DNA of 64,000 nucleotides from Carallia brachiata (Eukaryota; Streptophyta; Magnoliopsida; Malpighiales; Rhizophoraceae), in contig JADCRB010000041.1 of assembly GCA_021464245.1 (NCBI GenBank), forward strand, positions 2,323,656-2,387,655, read 5' to 3'. The translations under genes were made by a program, and so were the position numbers. Positions 12,256 through 24,040 of the stretch are shown one piece after another. The notes under the pieces were generated by a model, which saw nothing but the letters and a program-made list of their open reading frames with translations, had not been told where the DNA came from and did not search any database. Each line of letters begins with the position of its first letter. The stretch's first letter is position 1.

Positions 12256-13490
12256 AGACAAAAGGGTGTGTTTGGCTATCGATGAATATCTTATGGCTTG
12301 CTTGTTTTATTTTTCTTGTAGGGAAAGGATTACTTTTTTAATTATTACAATTATTCACCATTTTTTTTTAATTTTTTCTATTTATTTAAATAATTTATTT
12401 TTTTATCTCTTTTTTTTCATAAATTATTATTCAACTTTCTTTCTCTACACTTTTTCTAAATTAGTGAACAAAAAATCAACTCCCGATCAAAGAAAGCATA
12501 TGCCTATTTGTTCGGAAAATATTTTACGCTCAAAACGAGCAAATGACATTTTCTAAAACTAACGCATGCTACTAAAAAAAACAGAGAATAACAGGCAGAC
12601 TAAGAGAGAAGGAGAGAGAGAGAGTGTGTGTGTGTGAAGTGGAGAGAGAAAGTTAAGAGAGAGAGTGTGGACAGAGAGTGTGTAAAGAGTGAGAGTTAAC
12701 AAAGAGAGAGTGGACAGAGAGTGTGTAAAGAGTGAGAGTTAACAAAGAGAGAGTGGATAGAGAGAGTATGTAATGAAGGAGAGAGTTAACATAGATAGTG
12801 AGTGGAGAAAGAGAATAAAAAGAGAGAGAGTTAATAGCGACAATGAGTGATGGGGAAGAAAGAGTTGATAGACAGAGTGGAAAGAGACAGTGAAAGAGTT
12901 ATGAGGGGAAAGAGAAAGCTTTATGTGATATAAAGAGAGACTTATGAAAGAGAGAGAGAGAGAGAGCAAGAGAGTGAAGAGAGAGAGCTAACAAAGAGCA
13001 AAAGTGGAGTGAAAGAGTTATGAGGGGGGAAAGAGAGAGATGATGTTATGTAATAGAGAAAGACTTGTAAGAGAGAATTATGCGAAGAGAATAAAAATAA
13101 TAGGGACAAAAAAAAAGAAGAGAAAAATTTAACAAAAATTAAATTTTCAGTATTTCATTTTATAAAATTTCACCAAATATAGAAAGACATTTTCATTACC
13201 ACAGCCAAACATTAGAATAGAAAATGATATTCCAAAATTCTATTGTTCTCAGCAAATAATATTATAGAATTCAATTTTTCTCAATAAACAAACAAAGTGT
13301 TTTGTCAATTATATTTTTAAGCAACTTTCACACAAAAGTCATCCAGACTACTCTCTTATTTTTATTAGAATTTATAGTTAAGTTTAAAGATTTGTTCTTA
13401 TTAGAATTTAGGGTAGAGATTACTATGCATTATTTGGCTATGGTTCAACAGAAGGCCACAAACCATAGACAAAAGGGTGTGTTTGGCTAT
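12256..13490. repeat. Region bounded by a 24-bp direct repeat, possible degenerate transposon
   Basis: The 24-mer at 12256-12279 (AGACAAAAGGGTGTGTTTGG, then CTAT) recurs exactly at 13467-13490, with weaker similarity on both sides. GTGTTTGGCTAT resembles plant MITE ends, and an inverted partner (CCACAGCCAAACAT) lies near 13199-13212. A partly eroded MITE-like insertion between 12265 and 13213 is possible, but no target-site duplication was found. The interior holds the GA-rich tract listed separately. Confidence 0.35.
12600..13080. repeat. GA-rich polypurine tract
   Basis: About 480 bp in which the plus strand is mostly GA repeats (GAGAGAG, GAGAGTGTG, AGAGTGAAAG) with short interruptions such as GTTAAC. 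Internal units repeat, for example AGAGTGTGTAAAGAGTGAGA around 12676 and 12718. This is a compound microsatellite; the minus-strand ORF across it (Ser/Leu-rich) is an artefact of the repeat. Confidence 0.85.
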
Positions 13491-13650
13491 GGATGAATGT
13501 GTAATTTGGTATTTCGTTAATTGTATTTTTGGTTAACTTTTACGCAAAAGTCGACAAGATTGCTCTCTTATTCTTATTAGAATTTACAGTTAATTTTAGA
13601 GATTTGTTCTTATTAGAATTTAAGGTTAATTTTAGAGATTACTGTGCAAT
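13302..13650. repeat. Two diverged tandem copies, ~212-bp period
   Basis: A stretch starting near 13302 (TTGTCAATTATATTTTT... ACTCTCTTATTTTTATTAGA) is repeated from about 13514 (TTCGTTAATTGTATTTTT... GCTCTCTTATTCTTATTAGA). Within each copy, the short unit TTCTTATTAGAATTTA also recurs. No coding sequence is seen. Confidence 0.6.
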
Positions 13651-14247
13651 TTTTTTTATCGTCTGATACATAATATTTCATTTAATCGAGTTTGTATTAT
13701 TTGTTTATTGTCTATTAAGGTTGTTTTGCTTTTATTTATTAATTAGTTTTTAAGCCCTACGCGATGTGCACGTTGTTTCATTTATGTCATAAGAAAAATG
13801 GAAAAAAGCTCTATACTTGATGATTAATGACTACGTCTTGGCTCTTAGTTTCCTTGTACAAGAACTAATTAGGTAAACAATTAGCTTCTAACAATCCAAA
13901 CATTTTGTACCCAAATATCGAAAAAAATAGCATACCATGAGGAAGAATAAAAAAAAAAGAAATAAAAAGCAAGATTGAAGGAAATATGAAAAGATTGTGA
14001 TTATAGTAAAATAAGTTACCAAGCTAAAATGATTAGATATCTTTCAAAAAATTTTCATCAAACTCGAGAACTCTACATATTCTAGATGATAGCAGTGTAT
14101 TGCAAAGTCACCACATTTGCATGGTGTAAAGGACAAAATCTAAATTGTCACTTGTTGGACCTCAAGCAGATTTTGTGTTCATATGCCTTGAAGGTACTCA
14201 GTTGTAATGATCTTATGATAATCCTCGAAAAGTATATACTCAGGCAA
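13651..14247. other. Intergenic AT-rich DNA
   Basis: No gene, repeat or regulatory element that I can support. The 62-codon ORF at 14086-14274 has no recognisable similarity. Confidence 0.5.
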
Positions 14248-14258
14248 TGGCAAAAAGA

Positions 14259-15381
14259 ATCCCTCTCTCTCTAACCCTCTCTCTTTTTAAATTCTCGCTA
14301 ACTTTTTCCCAAAAATCTCACTTCTTTTGCTGGCCGGCAGAAGTCAGCCACCAGCTCCAGACAGCCTTCCCCCTTCCTCCCTTCAATCTCTTCCCCCCCC
14401 CCCTTCTTCCTCTCAATCTCTTTCCCCCTCTCTCCCCCCCCCAAAAAAATCAGACCCCCAAATCCTGTTCATGGGGCTTTTTGACGCGTTTTTAGTCAAA
14501 TCTAGTCGAAATAATAGCACCAAAAGCCTTGCTAACACTAGATCCATACCCCATAGTTGTCAAACACTTTTTTGCCTTTTTTGACGATGTCACCGGCAAT
14601 CTCGCTGGCACCGTCGTCTCCACCACCACCGGTGACATCTGCTGCAATCTTCGTCGTCGATACCGTCTTACCGGTTGCCAGCGTTAACACCTCCATTTTG
14701 GCCTCTGTTTCCGACATCGTCCTACCAGCCATCGACGTGCCCCTCGGAGGCCATGGTACTGCCGCTCAATCAGTTGCCTCTCGCGACACCCCCAGGCTAC
14801 TGCCTCTGCCAACACAGCCATTACCGCCGGCAAGTCCTGCCTGCCGCTGACCAGGGTTCCAGCTTTACTACCGCCAATCCCACCGCCACAATCTGCCGCC
14901 GACTCTGCCTTGGGATCGTTCCGATTTTGTTGCCGTTGGAGCAGTCCCTTTTGCTTTGGATCTATTCTGTTTAAGTGTCTGATTATGTATTAGTGGTGTT
15001 GTGATATTCCGTATTTTTGCTATGACTGTTGGATCTATACTATTTACTTTCTGTTGTCGTGGATATGAGTGTTAGTTTGGTGTTGTAACGTAGTAAGTTC
15101 AGAAATCGTTGTCGGGCACCCAGTCGATTTTCATCGTGAGTCCACTGAAATGCGGTATATGTTGTCGTGTACAGTTTTGTCTAGTAGGTACTATCATCCA
15201 AGGGTTTTTGTCTAAATAGACCTCGAGCCCAATTAGTAGGTGGTCTTTTGACCATGTTTGTTATAAGCTCTTGTGGTCATTTATTTATACTTTATGCAGG
15301 TTGTTTCGACACTTTCGTGTTAGCTCATGTATGAAATTCCCGTTATTAATACAACAATTTCTTTTGATAAAAAAAAAAAGG
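14259..15381 (+). mobile_element. Poly(A)-tailed retroelement (LINE-like, no reverse transcriptase)
   Basis: A 1.1-kb insertion ends in TTTTGATAAAAAAAAAAAG and is flanked by near-identical direct repeats: TGGCAAAAAGA at 14248-14258 and TGGCAGAAAGA at 15382-15392 (10 of 11 match). The 5' part is C/T-rich and unlike its surroundings (runs of C and CCTCTCTC). It has an 87-codon open frame from ATG 14587 to about 14850 that is Pro/Ser/Val-rich. The 3' part is T/G-rich without coding potential, like plant LINE tails. No reverse-transcriptase or endonuclease domain is present. It is either an internally deleted LINE or a retrotransposed transcript; the parent is not identified. Confidence 0.6.
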
Positions 15382-15392
15382 TGGCAGAAAGA

Positions 15393-17112
15393 TGTTGTCA
15401 GAAGGTATACAAAGATCAAGCTTGGGAGCATAAATTCAAATGTTGAGTTAGAGAGGATGAAAGAATTAGAGAGGGTTTTTATTTGGTTGGAGAGCTAAGG
15501 TTGCTGACGTGGCAAGGTTTAAATACATGTTAGAAGGCTTGGGAGAGCAATTTTGACATTTGAAAGACTGTACAAGCAATTTGGGAAAGTTGGATGGAAA
15601 CACCCGGTGTTTGTAGTAATCAAGCAAACTTGGAAATGTACGCTAGTCATGTGCCGAGGGTTCACTACTAGGATCGAACCATTATTAGACAGAGGGAAAG
15701 ACCAAAATCCAAAAGGTTGGTAGCAGCAATTGAAAATTGTGCAGGTAGAGGCCGATCACTCGAAGGCAGTCTGCAAGTCAGCTATTAAAAGGATATCACC
15801 AAGTAAGCAAAATCATTAATCAGGCTTTGTTACGTGAATGAACTTTAAGTTTTTTTTTTTATCAAATAAAATTGAAGTTCTTTCCCACATTTAGCAATTA
15901 TTATATACATATTATTGATATTGGTATTGATATTAATATAAATACACAATTTAAGGCAGTAGTCTTGTTAATTATTTAATGTATTTTTTTCTGTATTTGT
16001 TCGGGTTCGGATTCGAACAGTGTCGCCTTTCATGTTAAACAATCTATATTTTGACTAGTTTAAAACTCGTTAATATCAACGTTGACCAAATTTGTTAAAG
16101 TTAAGGTCGGATGTAGAGAGGTCTCTTTGGTTACAACAGTGCTAGGCCGATGGGCTCTCTCCGTAGAGAGATTGCATGAACACGTCAACGAATGTAGAGA
16201 TTCAAACGAGCTGAGCCAAAACGAGCCGAGTATTGACTTGTTCAAGTTTATTTGTTTAGCTAACAAGCCGAGCCGAATCAAACTTATCTCTTATTAAGCC
16301 AAATTTCGGGTTTTTCATGAATATATAGTTTAATTTTATAGTATTAATAAAAATAATTTAAAATAATTAAAATTATTTTTATAAATAGTATTAAATTATA
16401 AAAAATATTTACTTTAATAAAATTAACTATTAAATAAATAAATATTTATTTTAATGTATAATTGAAAATATATTAAAGTATCTCAATACACAAGATAGCT
16501 ATATTTATAGAATTTATAAAAAATTAAATATGTAAAATTTCATTATTATTATTATAACAAAATTATTTAATAATTTAAATAAATATTTTAAATATATTCT
16601 AATGACATACTAAATAAAATTTTAAATAAAATCTAGACGAGCGCTAAATAATTCTTAAACGAAGTTCACAAGTTTATTGAGTCGCGTCTATTCTTATTCA
16701 AATTCAACGTTAGTTCGTTTATTAAACAAACTTAATTATTGAACTTCGAACAAGTTGTTATCGAATAGAGTCACCAAAATTTTAATAAGCGTATTAATTC
16801 CTTAATACCCCTAAACGAATAGCACTCAACCTCAATTTATAGTTACAATAACCTATATTTGAGCCATACAGATTTTTTTTATATTAAAAAAAATATTTTG
16901 ATATGGATCCTTTTTTTTTTTTTTAAACATCTTTAAAGTATCTTGGTCTGACAGGCCTTGTGGCTTCTCTATCGATCCAAAAACGAAATCCCGGCCCCGG
17001 AATCACCAACGCCAGAATCAGATCCATGAGAGTCGTTGAACACTCTAGAACTTGGACAGGACAATAGTCATCGTAAGTCCAAAATCAACGAGTCAGTTGC
17101 GGGGAAAAAACG
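15393..17112. other. Intergenic DNA left of ALF4, with ALF4 promoter
   Basis: The segment is AT-rich. Around 16000-16310 and 16640-16770 there are scattered motifs like GAGCCGAG and CGGGTTCGG that resemble edges of degenerate transposons, but no boundaries can be fixed. The last ~150 bp before 17113 should hold the ALF4 promoter and 5' UTR; no TATA box is obvious. Confidence 0.45.
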
Positions 17113-20100
17113 ATGTCCTTCGAAAGCACACCAGAGCTCGGAGAAGCAGCAGCAGCTGTGGTGCTTCGTCTCCGAGATCAACTTTCTCTTTATCCAAGGT
17201 AGGGTAAAAATTTGCCACGGCTTTTGTTCCGATTCATGCCTCCATCCCCTCTTAGACTCTTCTCTTCTCTGGCTGGTGGACTGGAAAATATTCAGTTTAT
17301 AATAATAAATAACGGAGTCTCTAATTAGTAATTACTTATGCAGTCTGTTGAGTATGGAGATGAGAGCGCAGTTTCAGAGCTGGTCAGTTTCCTTGATTCA
17401 ACGTCTGATGCGGCTTTGTCGGACCCCGAGAATGAAGATGCACAAATCAATGCTTTTGAAGCTGTCTCTGAGATTCATAGATTTTTTTCCTCTCCTTTGG
17501 CCAGCCAGGTTTAATTGATTCTGTGTCTGTGGTTCTTTTGTTTTCAAATTGGCTCCAACTAAAGCTGCTTCCGTGGTTTTTTGCAGGCGGTTATTGATGC
17601 TCTTTCATTTGAGTTGCCAAAGGCAGTTTCAAAGTTTGCAGCCTTGTCAGAGAGGTGCCTGGAAGTTGCTGATTGTGTTATTGACAGTCTTATGTCAACG
17701 TGTAACCCGCGCGATATGCTGTCAATTCTTTGTGAGGTGCTTAATTTAAACAATGGCATTGTGTTGTTGTTTACTCTGTTCCCCGCTATGTTGGCATTAA
17801 TTCAAAGTGGGCGTGAATCTCTTTTGATCCAATTAATGATGGCAAAACCTTGGCGCAATTATTTTGCAAACATGACTGTTTAATTCACGAGACTCTGGTG
17901 GAAGCATAAGTGCTACCCGGAACATGTCGTTGCATCTTGCAAGCAATCATTTTTTTTCATCATATGGTGCTACGTTAATGGTAGATCGTCATTGAATCTT
18001 TGGTTTTGTTGATTAACAGCAATTTATGAACTGACAAACACCAACACTTGGCACATTGGTAATGATATTCTTCAAGTCCTTGAGGCTTAAGTTTACTTTT
18101 ATCATCAGGGGTCACCCGTGACCATACTAATACTATATATAAGTTGCAATTTTCTGTGGTTAATTATGTAAGTACTTATGGTTTTCTTTTGACTCCTAAC
18201 TTGTGGACGCTACCGAAACAGGCATTAGATTCCTCCAGAAGAATGATTAATGCATCTGGTTATGCCGCTCCTCTTCTGAGAGGCCTTTCAAAAGGTTATA
18301 ACAGAGTACCGTGGTTACTTGATTGATTAATGGGCTCAAAGCTTCTGTTGATTTAATGATGTATCTCAATACCAGTACTTAAGAACTTACCAACTGCAGT
18401 TGAAATGTAATCGTTTGATAGCACTTTGTTGAAAGTCTGCACACATTTGTATTCTTATAATTTTCTGTTATTGCTGCAAAAGATGAGTTTTACACTAGTA
18501 TAAATAAATCCATGAGTCCTATAATGATGTAGCTACATCTGCATGCAAATTTTGGGCAAGAATCTGAGAAGGAAAACATAGATTTGGTCAAGGAAAACAC
18601 ATTTTGAGTCGGTAGTTTTAGATGATGGTTGAGCTGTGGGCTAATTTTGGCATGTCTTTAATGTAGAATCCCTCTATTGGGTCATGTTGAACATTTCCTA
18701 AAAGCTATTGTTGTTGATGTGCTGGTTTATGTTATAGATGAGCTTCAGCTAAGCTCAATGGACATTGATATTCTCCTGGCTTTTCAGTATTGATTTCTAT
18801 TAAGAGGCGTCACTTCGAGCAAGCAAAAGTAGCAATTCATATTATTCTGAATGTTCTGAAGGCTGTTTGCTTGGAGTTAGGCGAACAGCCTACAGAGTGC
18901 ATAAATTTATTTGGCAGAGCTCTAAGCACTGCTGATTCTATTCGTATGATCAGTGCAAAATCGGTAAGTCATAAATATATTGTCCGATGCTTTTCTTAGT
19001 TGTCTGTATTCACAGTCCCATTCGGATTATCTCTTATCTATCTCTACCTGTTTTGGGAGGTGACAGGAAGGTGGAGAAAATGAAAAGCTTTGTGCTCTAC
19101 TCAGTTTATATATCTTACAGATCATGGTTGGTAATTTTCATTTCCATTAAACTCCGGGTTGATGGTTTTTATCTGAGAATGTGCCTTCACATGTGTCCCA
19201 ATCAAAATTTACACAGTCTGCACTATGGCGACATGAGCTCATGTATTGAGCCCCATTGTGCTGTTACTCTTTGATTTTGTTCATGGTTCATTTTTCTGCC
19301 TCCATAGTTAGATTGTTTTCTTGTTCATCATCAAAACTGCTAGTTGCCTTATGCCTTAAGTTTCACCCTTATTGTGCAGGCTCTGCTTTCACTAAGTGTT
19401 GGACATGAGATTTCAAGCTGTCTTCCCCTAATGTCCCAGTTGTCGAATTTTTTACCATACTGTGGTTTATCATATATTGGCTTATTAACTGGGTCTGATG
19501 TCGATGTCATGACTAGCATGGTTGTAGGAGGTAAATTGACTCCCATTCTTTGTATGTCAAACATATTCAAAATTGAGCTAAATAGTAACCTTTTAGTTTG
19601 GAGTCTGAGTGTCTGACTTATGTTTTTACAGAACACATGGAGGATGAAGATGATTTTATGAACTGCTTATCCTATATCAAACATGGGGCATCTCTTTCAG
19701 GTATGTATTTGCATAAAACCAATGTGTTTCTATCATTCTAATCATTGCTATATTTTTTATGCATAATTTACCCATTCAATGGGTTACATGTTCTCTCTCT
19801 CTCTCTCTCTCTCACGTTAATTAATAATTTTGATGCAGTGATATGGGGTCTTATTTCTGATGGGGTCACTCAGGCTGCAGGGGAGAATATCGCTGCTGTC
19901 AAGTATGAGCTTCAAAGCAACCAGACTAGTAGGTGGCAAGCAGTGGCAATGTTAAAGCACATACTGTCATCTGCCAATATGCCATGGGAATTAAAGACAC
20001 ATGTTGTTGACTTCCTGCTCTGCATTTTTTGTGGAAACGTAGCAAAAGGCTGCAGTGATGAACATGCTGATTGCTCTGTATACATGCCTAGTCTTTGTGC

Positions 20101-22004
20101 TGCTCTACAGGTACTCTCCTATTTTTATTTTGCTCATCAATACCTCATATCTTGTTGAGCTAACTGGAAAAATAAATGTTTGCAGGCCATTTCGGAGGTC
20201 GTCGTTTATGCGCCAAACACTGTGGTAAGGAAGAATACCTTTGAAGCACTGAAAAGGGTAAAGGCTCTATAACTGGAATTTAGGGATTTTTTATTACCAG
20301 TCAACGACACTGCAAATTGCATTTCCATTCTTGTGTTGTCTTCATGTGATGCATCAAAATTGTTTATTCTGATACGCTATTTGTCATTCAGACACTTTTT
20401 CCATGCACATTATTGGAGTTGACAGCGATTTGCCAAATAAATGCAGGTGCTTGCTGATGTTCCAGCTACTCATAAGCTCAATATAGTGCAAGCTCTAATT
20501 GCAAGAACAGACTCTCCTTCCATGGTAAGTCCACGCATCTTGGTTCGTAAGACATATGCAAGCATTTGTTCAACGTCTAAATTTCATCATTTGAATAATT
20601 TGTTACAACCATGAACAGATTGCCATTCTTCTGGATCTTGTTAGGGGGGAATTACACTCAGAAATTGCCAATCATATCATTGTGCGAAGATTATGCCCTC
20701 CAAGCTGAAAAGAATGCAAGCTCAACTGTTTCACTGTGGAATGCTGGTGTTCTTCAATTGTTGGAGCTAGTTTTGAGGCCTCCAAGGGGAGGACCTCCAT
20801 CATTTCCTGAGCATGCTGATTCGGTAATTTTTTGTTGTTCGTCTGATCCGTTTGCTTGTGGTTCACATTCACTTCTTCCTCTCTCTGCCTATTTTTGGGG
20901 GGCCAGGCAGTTTTATTTAATGTCTGGTTATGTCTGTCTAAGGAGCACTGCAGGCTCCTTAATTAGTTTCTTGTTTGAAACTTTTTTAATTTCTATCTGG
21001 GATGATATTTCACAGGTTTCAGCGGCCCTCAACCTATACAGATTTATCTTGATAACAGAATCAACAGGTAATGTAGAAATCTGCTGACTCATAGAAGTTC
21101 AAGCAACAATGAAAAATCTCTTAAGTGATCTGCACAAATTTCTTGTCACTCTCAACAGTTATCTGAAATTCAGCCCCAATCATTGTGTCGGGATCTGTGG
21201 ATGCAAAAGAAAATAGTTTGCGTTGAATTGAGGCTGTTTCGGCCTGAGGAATATGTAGTTACCTTGTTCCCTTATTAATTTGAGGCCCTTGAAATTATAA
21301 TATGTTAGAAATTAGTAGTTTAGCTGTCAGTTGTAGCTTTTAAGGTCATAGCCTTCTTACTCGTCAGCAAATGGCTAAAAGTAATTCTCAACTCAAGCAT
21401 ATTTGCTAATTACTAACTAATCTCACAAATAATGGGCTGATGGAAGGTTGATTATGATGGTGGTTGACTACCAGCTCTATAGGTAAGTTAGGTCAGGGTA
21501 GATGATCAAATTGAAGTCATTGGTAGACCTGACACATTAATGTAATATTGCTTTGTTCTGATCATTAAGCTAAAATAAATCAACATTGTATTGGACTCTA
21601 CATTGCCTTCCTCCATTGTGACCTAGGGTTACATTTTGGAATCACAGAAAGAGCCTTTTTGTGAAAATAAGGATAAGGCAATACGGCCCTTCTCCAAACT
21701 CCACACAATACGAAAGCCTTGTGTATGAGACTCCTTATTTTTGGTGTCATTTGCTATATCTCATTCACTGTCAAATGATACAGGGAAAACCAACTTCACG
21801 GGGGTACTGTCTAAGAACAATTTATGGAAGGCGTACAACGAGTGGCTTCTTCCTCTGCGGACCCTTTTGACAGGCATTATTGAGGAGAACAAGAATGATT
21901 CTGATCAACTCGCCGTTGACATAGAATGTGCTCTATACCCAGTTGTGACAGTTTTGTATCGCTGTATTGAGCTTGTTGAAGAAAAGCTAAGACATTTGAC
22001 TTAA
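17113..22004 (+). CDS. ALF4: Aberrant root formation protein 4 (ALF4, glomulin-like SCF regulator)
   Basis: ALF4 is a nuclear helical-repeat protein that binds RBX1 and restrains SCF ubiquitin ligases, affecting auxin signalling; it is needed for lateral-root initiation. Fourteen exons: 17113-17198, 17344-17508, 17587-17736, 18222-18294, 18788-18963, 19067-19126, 19380-19530, 19632-19700, 19839-20110, 20186-20257, 20447-20524, 20619-20823, 21016-21067 and 21784-22004. Typical ALF4 segments are visible: AVIDALSFELPKAVSKFAAL, SIKRRHFEQAKVAI, LELVLRPPRGGPP, NEWLLPLRTLLTGI and RCIELVEEKL. Two places do not fit. Exon 1 ends in phase 2 while exon 2 must be read in phase 0 (SVEYGDES). Exon 12 changes frame between about 20641 and 20690, where the first frame meets TGA at 20706-20708 and the conserved EDYALQAEKN lies one base over. 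The exons total 1830 nt (about 609 residues; Arabidopsis ~626). Start chosen because the frame gives a family-like VVLRLRDQL. Confidence 0.88.
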
Positions 22005-22740
22005 TCAGCCATGCATGCTTCTGCCTGGTGTGGGCAAGTCTCATTTCATTGGAGACTCTAAAGATATCTTTCCTTGACTTGTGATCTAGGGTTTATTCAG
22101 AGTGCTTAGTTCTGTCCTTGTGCAACTATTAGATGAAACAGCTCTATGATCCAAGCATAAGTCGAACCAATTGATGCTTTACATATCGGTTTTGGCTTAC
22201 GTCTTTTTCGTTATTTCATCATTTCATTCCGTGAATTTTCCCAAATTTTAGAGTAGTGGATAATCATGTTGGTTACCAAGTTGATTCATTTTATAAGGTT
22301 ACTAGGAGCGCGAGTTGTAAATACTTTTTTGTTTAATTTTTTTGAAATGATAATATTTTTAATTTAAATGAGTAAACAGGTAGAAATAAATTTTTTCTAT
22401 TGTTACAATTCAAATGAAGAGTGAAATAATTACACATAAAATTAGAATGAGAAACAATTACATATGAAATTTTATCTAAAATTTTAGAAGATTAAACCTT
22501 GTATGTAGTTTAGTACTGCAATCCAATAACTCTTGTGATACTCAAATGAGAATTCACTCACTTATATAGTAAGTATGTCTTTCAATTCTGTTATTATTAA
22601 TAATTAATATCAATTTCAGTTATAAGTATTAGTGTGTAATTTTCAATTATTTCAACCAATTATTAGGTTTATGTAACAGTAAATCAATAGGGAAAAATGG
22701 ACGGAGATTATGATAATATATAAATAAGTTGGTACAAAGA
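22005..22740. other. ALF4 3' flank
   Basis: 3' UTR and AT-rich intergenic sequence. No further gene or defined element was seen. Confidence 0.5.
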
Positions 22741-23600
22741 GAGTATAATATAAATAAGGTAGTAATGTTAATATATTATGACAATAATTTGAAAATATAT
22801 ATAGCCATTAATCTACAAATATAATTCAGAATGTTAACTCTCAAAATTAATGTTAATTTTTAACGGTAATAATTGTGAAAGAATGGTTACAAATATTTAT
22901 TACTGTCAAGGCTCTTGTTTTCCCACTCATCTTTACGTTATTCTTAAAAGCATTCAATTTAACAATGAAATAACTGAAATCATCTTTGCAAATGTAAATG
23001 ATATGAGACAATTTCAATGATTGCTAAAACGGAGCCTTTCAAATTTAATTATAAATGTTAATAAATTTTTTTTTTGGTAATAATTGTCAAAGAAAGATTA
23101 CAAAAAATCAATAAGACAACTTGATGTCAGGAAAAAATTCGGAATGTTGACCTTGAAAATTTAAGAGAGTATAATATAAATAAGGTAGTAATGATAATAT
23201 ATTATGATAATAATTTGGAAATATATATAGCCATTAATTTGCAAATATAATTCGGAATGTTAACCTTCAAAATTAATGTTAATTTTTAACGATAATAATT
23301 GTGAAAGAATGATTACAAAAATTTGTTACTGTCAAGGCTCTTGTTTTCCCACTCATTTTTACATTATTCCTAAAAGCATTCAATTTAGAAACAATGAAAT
23401 AACTGCAATTATCTTTGCAAATATAAATGGTATGGAACAATTTCATTCATTGCTAAAACGGAGCCTTTCAAATTTAATTATAAACGTTAATAAATTTTTT
23501 TTGGGTAATAATTGTCAAGGAAAGGTTAGAAAATCAATAAGACAACTTGATGGCAGGAAGAAATTCAGAATGTTAATCTTCAAAATTAATGTTAATTTTC
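22741..23600 (+). repeat. 426-bp tandem duplication
   Basis: Unit 1 (22741-23166) and unit 2 (from 23167) both start GAGTATAATATAAATAAGGT. They stay closely alike through landmarks such as ACTGTCAAGGCTCTTGTTTT and GCTAAAACGGAGCCTTTCAA. Differences are scattered substitutions and small indels, so this is a moderately old head-to-tail duplication. The 110-codon ORF at 23276-23608 lies inside unit 2 and is not conserved in unit 1, so it is not called a gene. Confidence 0.85.
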
Positions 23601-24040
23601 AATGGTAATAATTGTGAAAGAATTGTTATAAAAATTTTTAATGGTAATAATTGTAAAAGAATGGACAGGTAATAATGACAGGTAACAAATTAATAGACAG
23701 ATAGCAAATTAATTAAAAAGATGAACAATTTTATAAGATTTTTTTTTTGTTTTTATAAGAATTGAAGAGAAAAATTGTAAGAAATATATATGGCCATTAA
23801 TTTGCAAACATAATTTGGAATCTAAACCTTCAAAATTAATGTTAATTTTTAATGGTAGTAATTGTAAATATTTTAATGATAATAATTGTGAAAGAATAGA
23901 CAGGTAATAATGATATATAGCAAATTAATGGACAGATAGTAAATTAATTAAAATAATAAACAATTTTATGAGGTATTTTTTTGTTTTTATAAAAATTGAA
24001 GAGAAAAATTATAAGAATGCCAAGTAGGATATAGAATTAA
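23601..24040 (+). repeat. Partial extra copies of the same repeat
   Basis: Pieces of the preceding unit recur: ATGGCCATTAATTTGCAAAC near 23788, and a subunit holding AATAATTGTRAAAGAATRGACAGG at about 23645 and again near 23881 (period ~236 bp). The pattern suggests repeated unequal exchange or slippage. Confidence 0.6.

Noticed and set aside
12739..12969. Ser/Leu-rich minus-strand ORF
   Set aside because: It is translation of the GA-rich microsatellite.
14247..14974. Overlapping Pro/Ser-rich plus-strand ORFs considered as a gene
   Set aside because: They lie inside a poly(A)-tailed insertion with flanking direct repeats and show no known domain.
15850..15885. TTTTTTTTTTATCAAATAAAATTG, resembling a reversed LINE tail
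   Set aside because: Too short, with no element body or target duplication.
23276..23608. 110-codon ORF
   Set aside because: It sits in the second copy of a tandem repeat and is not open in the first copy.
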